Shown piece after piece: positions 1 to 8,619 of a stretch of 64,000 nt of DNA. This stretch comes from Sphingobacterium thalpophilum (GTDB taxonomy: Bacteria > Bacteroidota > Bacteroidia > Sphingobacteriales > Sphingobacteriaceae). The translations under genes were made by a program, and so were the position numbers. Position 1 is the first letter of the stretch. Each line of letters begins with the position of its first letter. The stretch covers positions 3,720,001 through 3,784,000 of the forward strand of contig NZ_LR590484.1 of assembly GCF_901482695.1 (NCBI RefSeq). Direction: 5' to 3'. The notes beneath the pieces are model-generated. The model did no database searches and was not told the origin of the DNA. It saw only the letters and a list, made by a program, of their open reading frames with translations.

Positions 1-2310
1 CGTCAGGTTGTTTTGTTTGATGCCATAGAGGATTCGTCGTTTCAGATGGTCGGCCGTGGTGACGATGAGAATGTCTTAGGAGCATTTATCAAGAACGCAG
101 AAGGTAACGGCGACATGCGGCGTAAGATCATTTCAAAGTTAAAGGATTTTTCGGTTCGCCTCGTCTTAACGGCTCACCCTACACAGTTTTATCCTGGGCC
201 TGTACTGGGGATTATCAATGATTTGATCGATGCAATTAAATCCAACGATCTTCATAGTATACACCAGCTTTTGCAGCAACTGGGAAAGACGCCATTTATT
301 AATAAAAATAAGCCGACTCCCGTAGACGAAGCAGCAAGTTTAGCCTGGTTTCTGGAGAACGTGTTCTATAAAGTTGCATCCGAAATACAGTCATTTATTG
401 ATGATGAGCTAGATGTGGATACCGAGGAAGTCAGACAGCTGATCGAACTGGGCTTTTGGCCGGGAGGCGACCGTGACGGTAACCCCAACGTAAGCGTTGA
501 AAGTACGAAGAAAGTAGCTGCGCTCTTACGGACAATCTTATTTAGATGTTATTACCGGGATTTCCGTATTGTAAGGCGCCGGATCACGTTCCGTGGGGTC
601 GAAGAGTACATGGAAAATTTGCAGACGCTGTTTTATGAAAACAGCTTTAATCCTGTGGAGCAGCCGATAGACGAGACTGACAACATCATTTCGAACTTGA
701 AAGCGATCAAAAATGTTCTGGAAGAACATCACAATGGCCTCTTTGTCGAGATCGTCGATGATCTATTACGTAAGGTGATGACCTTTGGCTGCTTTTTCAC
801 CACATTGGACATACGTCAGGATAGCCGTATTTTGCGGGAAGCGACTAATTATCTGATCCAGCACAATCAGGTCGAGACGGGTATGCCTGCAAATTATCTG
901 GAATTGAGTGAGACCGACAAGCAGAAAGCGCTCAAGTTTAAAGAGCTGGACCTTCAGGTCGGCGAAGATGCTGATCCATTGACAAAGGACACGTCGGGTG
1001 TAATAAAATTGCTCAAAGATATTCAGCGTTCTGGTTCGGAGCGGGCGGCACAGCGTTTTATCATCAGCAATTGTCAGCAGGCGAGCGATATTCTGGGTTT
1101 ACGTCAGCTGTTCCTTTGGTCAGGCTGGAAAAAAGATGCGTTGACTATCGACTTCGTCCCTTTGTTTGAGACGGTTGATGATTTGACCAGAGCTGCAGAT
1201 GTGATGAAGACCTTATACAATAATAAGGAATATAAAGCACACTTAAAGCTGCGGGGAAATAAACAGACGATCATGCTGGGATATTCGGACAGTACCAAAG
1301 ATGGTGGATATCTGATGGCTAACTGGTCGATCTACCGTGCGAAAATTGAGTTGACAGCAATTTCGCGTGAATACGATGTTGATCTTGTCTTTTTTGACGG
1401 TAGGGGTGGACCTCCGGCTCGTGGTGGTGGTAAAACACAGCGCTTCTATGCGTCTATGGGTAAAGAAATAGCCAACGATCACATTCAGTTGACTATTCAG
1501 GGGCAGACTATCAGCAGTCAGTACGGATCGCTGGATACTGCGCGCTTTAATATCGAACAATTGCTGCATGCAGGTATTATTTCGGACCTAAAACAACGGG
1601 TGGGTGATACGTTGACGAAGCATCAGTGCGAAATTATCGATAAACTGGCGGAGCTGAGCCACCAGAAATTCATGGACCTGCGTACAAATAAATTGTTTTT
1701 GCCCTATCTGGAAACGATGTCCCCCCTGAAAGCGCTTTCTTCGATCAATATATCGAGCAGGCCAGTGAAACGTAATTCTGGACGGGAGCTGAGGCTGGAA
1801 GATTTGCGTGCCATTAGCTTCGTGACCTCGTGGAGTCAGCTGAAGCAGAATATCCCCGGATTTTATGGTGTGGGAACAGCCTTGCAATGGGCTGAGAAAA
1901 ACAACCTATGGAAAGATGTGCAACAGCTATACGTATCCTCGGGCTTTTTTCAGACTTTAATCGACAACTGTATGATGTCCATGACCAAATCAAACTTTGA
2001 TATTACCGCGTATATGAAGGAGGATAAGGTGTATGGTGACTTTTGGAAAAATCTACATACAGAGTATCAGGTTACCAAAGAATACTTGTTGAAGCTCAGT
2101 GGAACGTCTCAATTAATGGAAAACTATCCGGTAGATCGCGCGTCGATTTTGGCCAGGGAGAGCATCGTACTGCCATTGCTGGTGATACAGCATTACGCCA
2201 TAAGGGCTCTAAATTCCGATCGCCTGGATGATGCGCAACGGGAAGATTATTCGAAACTGATTGCACGGACTATATTCGGTGTAATCAATGCGGGAAGAAA
2301 TGTTGCTTAA
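1..2310 (+). CDS. ppc: Phosphoenolpyruvate carboxylase, 5'-truncated by window edge
   Basis: Carboxylates phosphoenolpyruvate with bicarbonate to oxaloacetate, a cytoplasmic anaplerotic reaction. The frame is open from base 1, so the start lies upstream; 769 residues are visible, against roughly 850-930 in the family. Family signatures are present: GGDRDGNP near bases 463-486, GYSDSTKDGG near 1279-1308 and the glycine-rich GRGGPPARGGG near 1396-1430. The C-terminus ends in AGRNVA rather than the MRNTG of the E. coli enzyme; C-terminal variation of this sort is plausible for Bacteroidota forms, but I could not compare. The next gene has its own promoter, so ppc probably ends its transcription unit here. 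Identification is secure; the TTG at 13 is not a real start. Confidence 0.96.
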   Translation, partial: RQVVLFDAIEDSSFQMVGRGDDENVLGAFIKNAEGNGDMRRKIISKLKDFSVRLVLTAHPTQFYPGPVLGIINDLIDAIKSNDLHSIHQLLQQLGKTPFINKNKPTPVDEAASLAWFLENVFYKVASEIQSFIDDELDVDTEEVRQLIELGFWPGGDRDGNPNVSVESTKKVAALLRTILFRCYYRDFRIVRRRITFRGVEEYMENLQTLFYENSFNPVEQPIDETDNIISNLKAIKNVLEEHHNGLFVEIVDDLLRKVMTFGCFFTTLDIRQDSRILREATNYLIQHNQVETGMPANYLELSETDKQKALKFKELDLQVGEDADPLTKDTSGVIKLLKDIQRSGSERAAQRFIISNCQQASDILGLRQLFLWSGWKKDALTIDFVPLFETVDDLTRAADVMKTLYNNKEYKAHLKLRGNKQTIMLGYSDSTKDGGYLMANWSIYRAKIELTAISREYDVDLVFFDGRGGPPARGGGKTQRFYASMGKEIANDHIQLTIQGQTISSQYGSLDTARFNIEQLLHAGIISDLKQRVGDTLTKHQCEIIDKLAELSHQKFMDLRTNKLFLPYLETMSPLKALSSINISSRPVKRNSGRELRLEDLRAISFVTSWSQLKQNIPGFYGVGTALQWAEKNNLWKDVQQLYVSSGFFQTLIDNCMMSMTKSNFDITAYMKEDKVYGDFWKNLHTEYQVTKEYLLKLSGTSQLMENYPVDRASILARESIVLPLLVIQHYAIRALNSDRLDDAQREDYSKLIARTIFGVINAGRNVA

Positions 2311-2335
2311 TTTTCGTGACTTTTCGAGGATAGGG

Positions 2336-2366
2336 TTTCGAAGAATATATATTTTATCTACTTTTG
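2336..2366 (+). promoter_or_regulatory. Promoter of the DUF4142-like lipoprotein gene
   Basis: TTTC at 2336-2339, then 19 bases, then TACTTTTG at 2359-2366, which matches the Bacteroidota -7 consensus TAnnTTTG exactly. The start codon follows at 2386. Seen by eye only. Confidence 0.6.
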
Positions 2367-2385
2367 CATAGTTAACAAAATTGAT

Positions 2386-2934
2386 ATGAAGATTAATAAG
2401 TTATTTGTTGTAGCGGCTTGTGCGAGCACATTATTTGCATCTTGTAGCCAAACAGCTGCAGATAGACAGCGTCAATATGCCAATGCGACATTAGCAGACG
2501 GAGATGCGTTTGCGATGATTAAGTTAGTGGGCGAAAATGGAAATTATCTGGTAAACCTTGCGGATGTTGCTGCGAAACAGTCTAGCTCTGCAGAGGTAAA
2601 GAACGTAGCTGCCAAAATTAAAGAAGCCTACGCATCGATATTGCCGGAACTAGATGCTTTAGCTAAAGAACTGCACGTCGGAGAATTTGAGCGCGGTGTA
2701 CCGACGTTTGAGGTGCCAACCTCTATCTCTGGAACTGATAGTACAGCCAGTTTCAATGACAAGGCCTTTTTAGCTACTGTAGTCGAAAAGCAAGGTGAAA
2801 TCAACGGTAGATTTTCGCGCGAGGAACATAATACAAACACAAAGGTGATCCATATTTCTGAAGAATCACTGAAGAAAGTGGAGGAAATCTATACATTGGC
2901 CGGTGGTAAATCCGAAGGCCACGGACACCACTAA
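2386..2934 (+). CDS. Small lipoprotein, DUF4142-like
   Basis: 182-residue exported protein. A type II signal peptide ends in a lipobox (LFASC, Cys at about residue 20), so it is probably membrane-anchored. The mature part is mostly helical and Ala/Lys/Glu-rich, with two long helices separated by a Ser/Thr-rich loop, and ends in a His-rich tail (GHGHH) that might bind metal. The overall look resembles DUF4142/ferritin-like four-helix lipoproteins common in Bacteroidota, but no diagnostic motif is visible, so the family call is tentative. It stands alone between its own promoter and a strong terminator, which points to a monocistronic gene. Confidence 0.8.
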   Translation: MKINKLFVVAACASTLFASCSQTAADRQRQYANATLADGDAFAMIKLVGENGNYLVNLADVAAKQSSSAEVKNVAAKIKEAYASILPELDALAKELHVGEFERGVPTFEVPTSISGTDSTASFNDKAFLATVVEKQGEINGRFSREEHNTNTKVIHISEESLKKVEEIYTLAGGKSEGHGHH

Positions 2935-2954
2935 TTCCGCTGGAGATTTTATAT

Positions 2955-2992
2955 AAAAAAGGAATATTTACTGCAGTAAATATTCCTTTTTT
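2955..2992 (+). terminator. Intrinsic terminator after the lipoprotein gene
   Basis: Perfect 38-base palindrome with a run of A before and a run of T after; core GGAATATTTACTG mirrored around 2973/2974. It ends the 2386-2934 gene. Confidence 0.9.
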
Positions 2993-3199
2993 ATTTTATT
3001 GTCAAATTTTTCTGTTCGGTCAACGTACATCAGCCGTAGCACTATCTAGATCGCGTTGTAGCATAGTATGAGTCGGCGAGAATCAGAGAAATCACTTGTT
3101 GAACTGTTAAATTAATAATAACTTAACATCGTTGTAATATAGTTTTTAATAACTGTGTTTATTTTAGCATGATTTAATCAAAATATAGAACAAGATAAC

Positions 3200-4078
3200 G
3201 TGAGATACGCTGCTATAGATATAGGTTCCAACGCGGTCCGTCTTTTGATCGCTGATATTATTGGCCAGAAGGACCAATTTAATTTTAAAAAAAATACCCT
3301 TTTGCGGGTTCCTTTACGTTTGGGTGATGATGCATTTATACATCAGGAAATCTCGCCAAGAAAAGCGGAGAGCCTGATTAAGACCATGAAAGCTTTTCGT
3401 GAGCTGATGGATGTGTATCATGTGGAGGATTATATGGCCTGCGCTACTTCGGCGATGCGTGACGCAAAAAATGGTGCCGCAATTGTTGCTGAAGTTGCGA
3501 AAAACGGAATCGATATTGATATCATTGAAGGCGCTAAGGAGGCTGAGATCATCTATAACAGTCACTGGGATAATAAAATGGAGAAAGATAAGGTCTATCT
3601 TTATATAGATGTGGGTGGAGGCAGCACTGAACTTTCTCTGTTTGCAAATGGCGTATTGGTCAATTCGAGATCTTTTAATCTGGGTACGATCCGGATACTG
3701 GATAATCAGGATAAGGCGGAGACCTGGGATGAACTGAAAGAATGGGTGCGCAGTAATACACACATGTATAAACAGGTCATCGGGATAGGGACTGGAGGTA
3801 ATATCAATAAACTGGCCCGTCTGTCTAATGAGAAATTGGACAAGCCTTTATCTTATGCAAAATTAAAGGCTGTGTATGAGCATCTGTCATCTTTTTCCCT
3901 AAAAGAACGTATTATTTTACTTGGGCTGAATGAGGACCGTGCAGACGTGATTATTCCAGCCAGTGAGATCTTCCTGACAATTATGAAGCATGGACGCCTG
4001 AAACAAATTCTTGTTCCGCGGGTTGGTTTGGTTGACGGTGTTATTAGAACGCTGATCAATAGGAATTTAGTAAAATAG
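3200..4078 (+). CDS. Ppx/GppA family phosphatase (exopolyphosphatase-like)
   Basis: Expected to hydrolyse terminal phosphate of polyphosphate or pppGpp in the cytoplasm. It has the ASKHA fold signatures: phosphate-1 loop AAIDIGSNAVRLL at the N-terminus, phosphate-2 loop DVGGGSTELSLF near residue 140, and GIGTGGNINKL near residue 195. At 292 residues it is the short, catalytic-core form, lacking the C-terminal HD-like domain of E. coli Ppx (about 510 residues). Translation starts at GTG (3200); no upstream ATG fits the family N-terminus. No ppk is nearby, although the two are often linked in other bacteria. Whether polyphosphate or pppGpp is the substrate cannot be told from sequence. Confidence 0.9.
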   Translation: MRYAAIDIGSNAVRLLIADIIGQKDQFNFKKNTLLRVPLRLGDDAFIHQEISPRKAESLIKTMKAFRELMDVYHVEDYMACATSAMRDAKNGAAIVAEVAKNGIDIDIIEGAKEAEIIYNSHWDNKMEKDKVYLYIDVGGGSTELSLFANGVLVNSRSFNLGTIRILDNQDKAETWDELKEWVRSNTHMYKQVIGIGTGGNINKLARLSNEKLDKPLSYAKLKAVYEHLSSFSLKERIILLGLNEDRADVIIPASEIFLTIMKHGRLKQILVPRVGLVDGVIRTLINRNLVK

Positions 4079-4100
4079 CAAATAAAAATGCGTTTTTTGC

Positions 4101-4131
4101 CTTGCAAAAGCCGGAAAAATCTTTACTTTTG
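4101..4131 (+). promoter_or_regulatory. Promoter of tRNA-Leu
   Basis: CTTG at 4101-4104, a 19-base spacer, then TACTTTTG at 4124-4131 (exact TAnnTTTG). The tRNA begins 22 bases after the -7 box. Confidence 0.7.
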
Positions 4132-4152
4132 TGATACCAAAGGCGAATATGA

Positions 4153-4236
4153 GCCCAGGTGGCGAAATTGGTAGACGCACCATCTTGAGGGGGTGGCGCT
4201 CGTATGGGCGTGGCAGTTCGAATCTGCTCCTGGGCA
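4153..4236 (+). tRNA. tRNA-Leu (anticodon GAG)
   Basis: 84-base class II tRNA. Acceptor stem GCCCAGG (4153-4159) pairs with CCTGGGC (4229-4235), discriminator A at 4236. The anticodon stem CCATC/GGTGG encloses the loop TTGAGGG with anticodon GAG at 4187-4189, which reads CUU/CUC. There is a long variable arm and a T arm with GTTCGAATC. The 3' CCA is not encoded, so it must be added after transcription. Confidence 0.96.
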
Positions 4237-4242
4237 CTGATG

Positions 4243-4277
4243 AAAAAGGTTAGATCGAAATGAGATCTAACCTTTTT
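4243..4277 (+). terminator. Terminator after tRNA-Leu
   Basis: Stem of AAAAAGGTTAGATC (4243-4256) with GATCTAACCTTTTT (4264-4277), 7-base loop, ending in a T run. Confidence 0.9.
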
Positions 4278-4491
4278 CGTTTGTTGAAAAGTACCTTAAA
4301 CCTTCCCCTTTCATGGATCCTATCTTTTGTCTCCTATTTATTTTAGCTTTTAATCCTGCGTATGGACATACTAACACAATTTACTCATGGCCTCCAGTAT
4401 TTTTGATGAAAACTAGAAGTTTTATTCGAGATATCGAGATTATTGCGAAAAATGAGGTATCTTATGCCGAATAACCAACAAAAGATTTGAC

Positions 4492-5412
4492 ATGAGACAT
4501 AGCCACCTTCTAAGATTTATTCTTCTCCTGGTTTTCGCTAACGTGTTGCGGGTAACAGCCCAAGAGCTACCTTGCCAATTTCGCATAGGTCTGATTGCTG
4601 ATCCGCAATATGCGGACCTCGAAGATCGGGGTGAACGCCGTTATCGGCAGTCACTTCAAAAAATCGAGGAATCTGTGCATGAATTAAACAATCAAGCGGT
4701 TGATTTTACTTTTGTGCTTGGAGATCTGGTGGACCAGGGCATCAACGATCTTCCGCGGATTGCGGAGAGGCTTGCGAAGTTAGACGCACCGACATTCAAG
4801 TTATTGGGAAACCACGATTACGTACACACCGAGGACGGAAAAAATCTCTATAAAGCATTTGACATGCCCGCATCGTATTATTCCGTGAATAAGGGAGATT
4901 GGGTATTTATTCTTTTGAATACGAATGAAGTTTCGCAATACGCTACAAAGGTGGATACTTACGAACGGATCTACTGGCAACGGCAGCAGGATAGCCTGAA
5001 ACGACAAGGTAGAACCAATGCCGCTCTATGGAACGGTGGCGTAGGGCCACAACAATTTGCATGGTTAAAAGGGCAGCTCGATGAAGCGCAAAATGCGAAT
5101 AAACATATACTCGTCCTGACCCACCATCCGCTTTTTCCGGAAAATGGGCTTGAAGCCTTAAATAATAGAGAACTTCTGGAGCTGATCGCACAGTTTCCAA
5201 ATGTCAGGGCTGTCCTCTCAGGTCATCACCATGCAGGAAATTTTGGGGTCTATAAAGGAATACCGATGGTTACATTGGAAGGAATGGTAGAGGGAAGAGA
5301 TAACGCATTTGGGGTTCTGAATTGTTTTATAGACCGGATTGAAATTCACGGCAAAGGGCGCTTGACGAGCCGTGTACTTTGGTTTCCAAGGAAAGCCGAC
5401 AGGAAGAAATAG
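4492..5412 (+). CDS. Secreted calcineurin-like metallophosphoesterase
   Basis: 306-residue binuclear metallophosphoesterase with an N-terminal signal peptide (hydrophobic stretch to about residue 23, AQE after it), so it is probably periplasmic. The five metal-binding blocks are in order: ADPQYAD, GDLVDQG, GNHDY, THHPL and GHHH. The first block with Gln instead of His, and the RRYRQSL segment just after it, resemble the Mn-dependent ADP-ribose/CDP-alcohol diphosphatase (ADPRM) subgroup. That substrate is inference; a phosphodiester or nucleotide-sugar substrate is equally open. It is a single gene, ended by a bidirectional terminator. Confidence 0.88.
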   Translation: MRHSHLLRFILLLVFANVLRVTAQELPCQFRIGLIADPQYADLEDRGERRYRQSLQKIEESVHELNNQAVDFTFVLGDLVDQGINDLPRIAERLAKLDAPTFKLLGNHDYVHTEDGKNLYKAFDMPASYYSVNKGDWVFILLNTNEVSQYATKVDTYERIYWQRQQDSLKRQGRTNAALWNGGVGPQQFAWLKGQLDEAQNANKHILVLTHHPLFPENGLEALNNRELLELIAQFPNVRAVLSGHHHAGNFGVYKGIPMVTLEGMVEGRDNAFGVLNCFIDRIEIHGKGRLTSRVLWFPRKADRKK

Positions 5413-5420
5413 CAGCGAAC

Positions 5421-5466
5421 GACAATATCAAAACCATGGGCATTAAGCATGCGTTTTGATATTGTC
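5421..5466. terminator. Bidirectional terminator between convergent genes
   Basis: 14-base perfect arms GACAATATCAAAAC (5421-5434) and GTTTTGATATTGTC (5453-5466) lie between a plus-strand and a minus-strand gene. The T tracts are modest. Confidence 0.7.
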
Positions 5467-5489
5467 ATCCTCTTTTGAGAAATCGGCTA

Positions 5490-5945
5490 TCAAGGAGTTT
5501 CGCAGATTTCTTTTAAGCGCTTTAAAGCATCAGGCCAGGCCTGTTCGAAATAATCTATATATTCCTCGTTCGTGTCAACGTCAACTTTCACTGTCGTCTG
5601 GTTACCGAGGTCTATAAAGCTATAATTTTCGAATGCTCCCGCCCAGCTTTCGACAGCAGGGCCTTCGGTCACTTCTTGGCCATTATCCAAGATGCCATAG
5701 TGTTGGATAGATAAATACTGATTCGGTATATTTTCTGCTATTCTTGCTACCATGCCTTCTTTTTCTCCTTTTTCATTCATGCCGACGAAGTAGATTTTTT
5801 CTCCTTTTTCCCAGCTGCCCTCAAAGTCTGAAGTTGGGTTGAAAGCCGACGTCCATTGTTTATAAGTCTCTTTGGCAAGCATTGTTTTAAAAACATGCTC
5901 AGCCGGCGCATCTATTGTGAGCTGATAAGTCAATTTTTTCATCAT
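5490..5945 (-). CDS. SRPBCC (AHSA1-like) domain protein
   Basis: 151-residue cytoplasmic protein of the START/Bet v1-like superfamily. It opens with YQLTIDAPAEHVFKTML, the typical first strand and helix of the fold, followed by YKQWTSAF and, near the C-terminus, a helix rich in Trp and Leu (WPDALKRL). Such proteins bind a hydrophobic ligand or act as Hsp90 co-chaperone-like factors; the ligand is unknown. Two consecutive ATGs open the gene; the first abuts the stop codon of the upstream DinB gene, so the two are almost certainly co-transcribed. The AHSA1/SRPBCC and DinB pairing recurs in bacteria but has no settled shared role. Confidence 0.85.
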   Translation of the reverse strand: MMKKLTYQLTIDAPAEHVFKTMLAKETYKQWTSAFNPTSDFEGSWEKGEKIYFVGMNEKGEKEGMVARIAENIPNQYLSIQHYGILDNGQEVTEGPAVESWAGAFENYSFIDLGNQTTVKVDVDTNEEYIDYFEQAWPDALKRLKEICETP

Positions 5946-6614
5946 TTATTGTCTTGGAAAATTAGGGTTTGCTTTTATTTCCTCAATTTGTCTGGTATGC
6001 CGCGCACAGTGGGCTGCTATAAACATAAGCCCCTGATACCCATCTACCACACCATTGGGATAATCGTTGATATGGTTGCGCAGATCTGTAACATCCGCTT
6101 TTTTAATATAGTCAATTACGGGTTGTCGCGCAGCAAGAAAATCGGTAAGGGCTGTTTTGGTGTCCTTGTAGATACCCGTCGGCTGTAATTCTTTTGGTGC
6201 TTGAAACTTGTGAGTTCTGTCGGTTATGCTAGTTTTCAAATGGTCGTCGGTCATTTTTACCTCGGACTTTCTTTCAGGCTGCGGCGCTTTTTCAAGTGCT
6301 GACTTGGCCATGTTAAATATCATACGTTCGGACAATACGATATGTTCTAAGCATTGACTGATCGACCACTTATCCGGTGCAGGTTTAAATTGTAACTGGG
6401 CCTCGCTAAGTCCAGCCACCTGTTTTTCCAGATCCGCTGTGGTTTGATTAAAATATTGCAGCAGGGAATCGGTGCCTTCCAGAATCTCCGCATGCGAAAG
6501 CCGTGTGGATTGCGGAGCAGGCTGATGCGGATCTGCAGGCAGACCTGCTGTTGTGGACGATAGTAGCACCGCGCCCAAACCAGCCATTGCTATCATTTTG
6601 ATCATTGAATACAT
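5946..6614 (-). CDS. DinB-family protein with signal peptide
   Basis: 222 residues. The N-terminus is a cleavable signal peptide (MAGLGAVLLSSTTAGLPA), so this is a secreted member of a mainly cytoplasmic family. The DinB-like four-helix bundle follows: WSISQCLEHIVLSERMIF around residues 90-110 carries the first metal-ligand His, and AAHCARHTRQIEEIK near the C-terminus carries the paired His of the DinB/YfiT metal site. Family members include metal-dependent thiol transferases (bacillithiol or mycothiol), but an exported form suggests another use. It is first in a two-gene operon with the SRPBCC gene. Confidence 0.85.
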   Translation of the reverse strand: MYSMIKMIAMAGLGAVLLSSTTAGLPADPHQPAPQSTRLSHAEILEGTDSLLQYFNQTTADLEKQVAGLSEAQLQFKPAPDKWSISQCLEHIVLSERMIFNMAKSALEKAPQPERKSEVKMTDDHLKTSITDRTHKFQAPKELQPTGIYKDTKTALTDFLAARQPVIDYIKKADVTDLRNHINDYPNGVVDGYQGLMFIAAHCARHTRQIEEIKANPNFPRQ

Positions 6615-6767
6615 AACATTCTATTTTATCAGTTTATAATTTATTTGTCACTTTACTTTTACAATTATACGTCCTTTTTGTTTTTTTATTCTTTTCATAA
6701 GGCAAGAAATCTGGAGTATAAAGTGATCGACATGAAAGGATTAACCCACTTTTTTTTATACTTGCGT

Positions 6768-7358
6768 ATGAATAAAATTAAAAGTATTGTTGTTTTTTGC
6801 GCTTCCAGTTTAGGTCATTCCAATGTGTACGCAGAAGAAGCGAAATATTTGGGGCAAACGCTGGTACAAAGGGGCATTCGTCTGATTTATGGTGGCAGTA
6901 GGGTTGGACTGATGGGAACAATCGCTAACGCCGTCTTGGATCAGGGAGGAGAGGTGATCGGAGTAATCCCACATTTTCTAAATTCAAAAGAACGCGAACA
7001 TACAGGGGTGACCAAATTGATCACCGTCGACAGTATGCATGACCGTAAGCGAATTATGAATGAACATGCAGATGCAGCAATCGCCCTGCCCGGTGGCTTT
7101 GGTACCCTTGAAGAACTTTTTGAAATGATTACCTGGGGACAGTTAGGATTGCACCGTAAACCGGTAGGTATATTAAATACAAACGGATTCTATGATCATT
7201 TGATTGATTTCATAGCCCATATGGTCGATGAAGGCCTGCTCAAAAAAGAAAATAGAGACATGCTATTGGTGGGGAATACAATAGCGGAACTATTAGATCA
7301 GATGGAACATTATTGTGCGCCTCAGGTGACGAAATGGGTAAATAAAGAACAGATCTAG
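6768..7358 (+). CDS. LOG family protein (putative cytokinin-riboside phosphoribohydrolase-like)
   Basis: 196 residues, Rossmann-like lysine-decarboxylase-related fold. The signature PGGFGTLEE lies near residue 106, with IRLIYGGSRVGLMG upstream. LOG proteins cleave nucleoside 5'-monophosphates to free base and ribose 5-phosphate; bacterial members often act on AMP or have unknown targets. An in-frame extension reaches back to 6645, but its residues are Phe/Tyr-rich and unlike the family. The ATG at 6768 gives MNKIKSIVVFCASS, the normal N-terminus. A TATACTTG sequence close to the -7 consensus lies at 6757-6764, which would imply a nearly leaderless message or an unused match. Confidence 0.9.
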   Translation: MNKIKSIVVFCASSLGHSNVYAEEAKYLGQTLVQRGIRLIYGGSRVGLMGTIANAVLDQGGEVIGVIPHFLNSKEREHTGVTKLITVDSMHDRKRIMNEHADAAIALPGGFGTLEELFEMITWGQLGLHRKPVGILNTNGFYDHLIDFIAHMVDEGLLKKENRDMLLVGNTIAELLDQMEHYCAPQVTKWVNKEQI

Positions 7359-7639
7359 ATATCATTTAGCCTAGTTAGGGAGAGTGTCTTTCTATAAATA
7401 GCTTCTTATGGTATTGTGAGACTGTCTGCCCGACGGGCTCGCCATCGTTATTACTATTTTTATCCCTTTTCTTATTTACGAAACTTTTAGACCAATAAGC
7501 TGAAGGCCATAGCTGCAATCGGAGCGGCAGGCTCATGGCTGTCTTATAGCTGTATGAGATCGTCCTGCATTTTTTTATGAGTTGCGTTTTGGTCAAGTTT
7601 TTCAACGAAATGGTCAATAAATATTTGCTTAATGTGCTT

Positions 7640-7797
7640 TATCTTTGAAATGGTATTCGGGTTGGCTTAACCTGTTATACGGCAGATGGGAACTCTGCCC
7701 ACCTGTTGCTGTAGCACCGTAGCCTCATAATTTTAATCGGCAGAGTAACTACGGTGCCAGCAACAAAAGAGGCCTGATCTACGGATCAGGTCTTCTT
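7640..7797 (+). ncRNA. Candidate structured small RNA with its own -7 element
   Basis: TATCTTTG at 7640-7647 is an exact -7 match, though no good -33 is seen. Downstream, GTTGCTG plus GCACCGTAG (7705-7711 and 7714-7722) pair with CTACGGTGC plus CAGCAAC (7749-7764), giving a 16-bp stem with a 2-base bulge. The loop contains GGCAGAGT (7739-7746), fully complementary to ACTCTGCC at 7692-7699 just upstream, which would make a pseudoknot. ACTCTGCC can alternatively close a local hairpin with GGCAGA (7681-7686). A terminator hairpin ends the unit. I do not recognise a known RNA family. Confidence 0.4.
7767..7795. terminator. Terminator hairpin, probably bidirectional
   Basis: GCCTGATC and GATCAGGT form an 8-bp stem around TACG, flanked by AAGAG and CTTCTT. 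On the minus strand it ends the Fe-S operon and is followed by CTCTTTTG; on the plus strand it could end the RNA candidate. Confidence 0.65.
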
Positions 7798-7818
7798 AAT
7801 TTGAGTTTTAATAAGCAA

Positions 7819-8616
7819 TTATAAATTGTTTGCCCGAGCAGTTATTTCGGCGATGTCCAGCACTTGGATTTCGGAATCCTTTTCTTTTATTTTCACACCG
7901 TCTTTAAGCATCGTCATACAGAAAGGACAGGCTGCAGCAAGTACTTGAGGCTGTACATCTAAGACCTCCTCAATACGTTCGATATTAACGTCTTTTTTAC
8001 CTGGTTCGGGTTCCTTAAACATTTGCCCTCCGCCGGCACCACAGCACAAGCCATTGCTTCTACAGCGTTTTAACTCGACCAGCTGAGCATCCAGACTCTC
8101 CAGTATTTTTCTCGGGGCCTCATACACTTCATTTGCTCTCCCTAAATAACACGGATCGTGGTAAGTTATTTTCTTCCCTTTGAACACGTTATTGTCAGCG
8201 GGCTTTAATTTACCTTCGTCAATCAGGCTTTGTATCAGTTGTGTGTGATGTATAACTTCGTAGTTTCCACCGAGCGCAGGATATTCGTTCTTTAAGGTAT
8301 TGAAGCAGTGTGGGCAAGCAGTAACGATCTTCCTGATTTCGTAGCCATTCAGCACTTCAATATTCATCATGGCCTGCATCTGGAATAGAAACTCGTTTCC
8401 GCTTCTTTTCGCGGGGTCACCAGTGCAGCTTTCTTCTGTCCCGAGGATGGCATAGTTGATTCCCACATGCTGGAGGATACGGCAAATATCGCGCGTTATC
8501 CTTTGAGCGCGTTCGTCAAAACTACCTGCACACCCGACCCAGAATAGTATATCGGGAGTTTCTCCCTTTGCTAACAGTTCTGCAACTGTCGGAATATTTA
8601 ATTCATTTTCCATCAT
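7819..8616 (-). CDS. (Fe-S)-binding protein with two CCG domains (HdrB/GlcF/LutA-like)
   Basis: 265-residue cytoplasmic redox subunit. Cysteine-rich CCG-type blocks are visible: ACPHCFNTL with DPCYLGR and GLCCGAGGG, then AACPFCMTM near the C-terminus, plus WVGCAGS at the N-terminus. In heterodisulfide reductase HdrB these bind the unusual non-cubane 4Fe-4S clusters; in LutA/GlcF they belong to lactate or glycolate oxidases. It lies 3 bases downstream of a membrane ferredoxin-like subunit and is clearly its partner. The actual electron donor or acceptor (quinone, dithiol or an electron-transfer flavoprotein) is not shown by the sequence. Confidence 0.88.
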   Translation of the reverse strand: MMENELNIPTVAELLAKGETPDILFWVGCAGSFDERAQRITRDICRILQHVGINYAILGTEESCTGDPAKRSGNEFLFQMQAMMNIEVLNGYEIRKIVTACPHCFNTLKNEYPALGGNYEVIHHTQLIQSLIDEGKLKPADNNVFKGKKITYHDPCYLGRANEVYEAPRKILESLDAQLVELKRCRSNGLCCGAGGGQMFKEPEPGKKDVNIERIEEVLDVQPQVLAAACPFCMTMLKDGVKIKEKDSEIQVLDIAEITARANNL

Positions 8617-8619
8617 TAC

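Larger units (their letters stand above)
7359..7818. other. Intergenic region, 460 bp, no convincing protein gene
   Basis: Lies between convergent genes. The first half (7359-7620) shows no promoter or structure I can support; an 80-codon minus-strand frame at 7375-7617 has no family resemblance. The second half holds the structured RNA candidate and the terminator described separately. Confidence 0.6.

Noticed and set aside
13..15. TTG as start of PEP carboxylase
   Set aside because: The frame is open through base 1 and the family needs about 90 more N-terminal residues.
1243..1887. Antisense ORFs of about 100 codons inside ppc
   Set aside because: Opposite-strand shadows of a strongly conserved coding sequence, without start signals.
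2998..3199. Possible Pho-type regulatory repeat before the Ppx/GppA gene
   Set aside because: The repeated TTAA-like segments are only A/T-rich DNA; no spaced direct repeat could be aligned.
6645..6767. N-terminal extension of the LOG protein
   Set aside because: Phe/Tyr-rich and unlike the family; the normal N-terminus begins at 6768.
7375..7617. 80-codon minus-strand ORF in the intergenic region
   Set aside because: No domain, promoter or conserved start; the composition does not resemble neighbouring genes.
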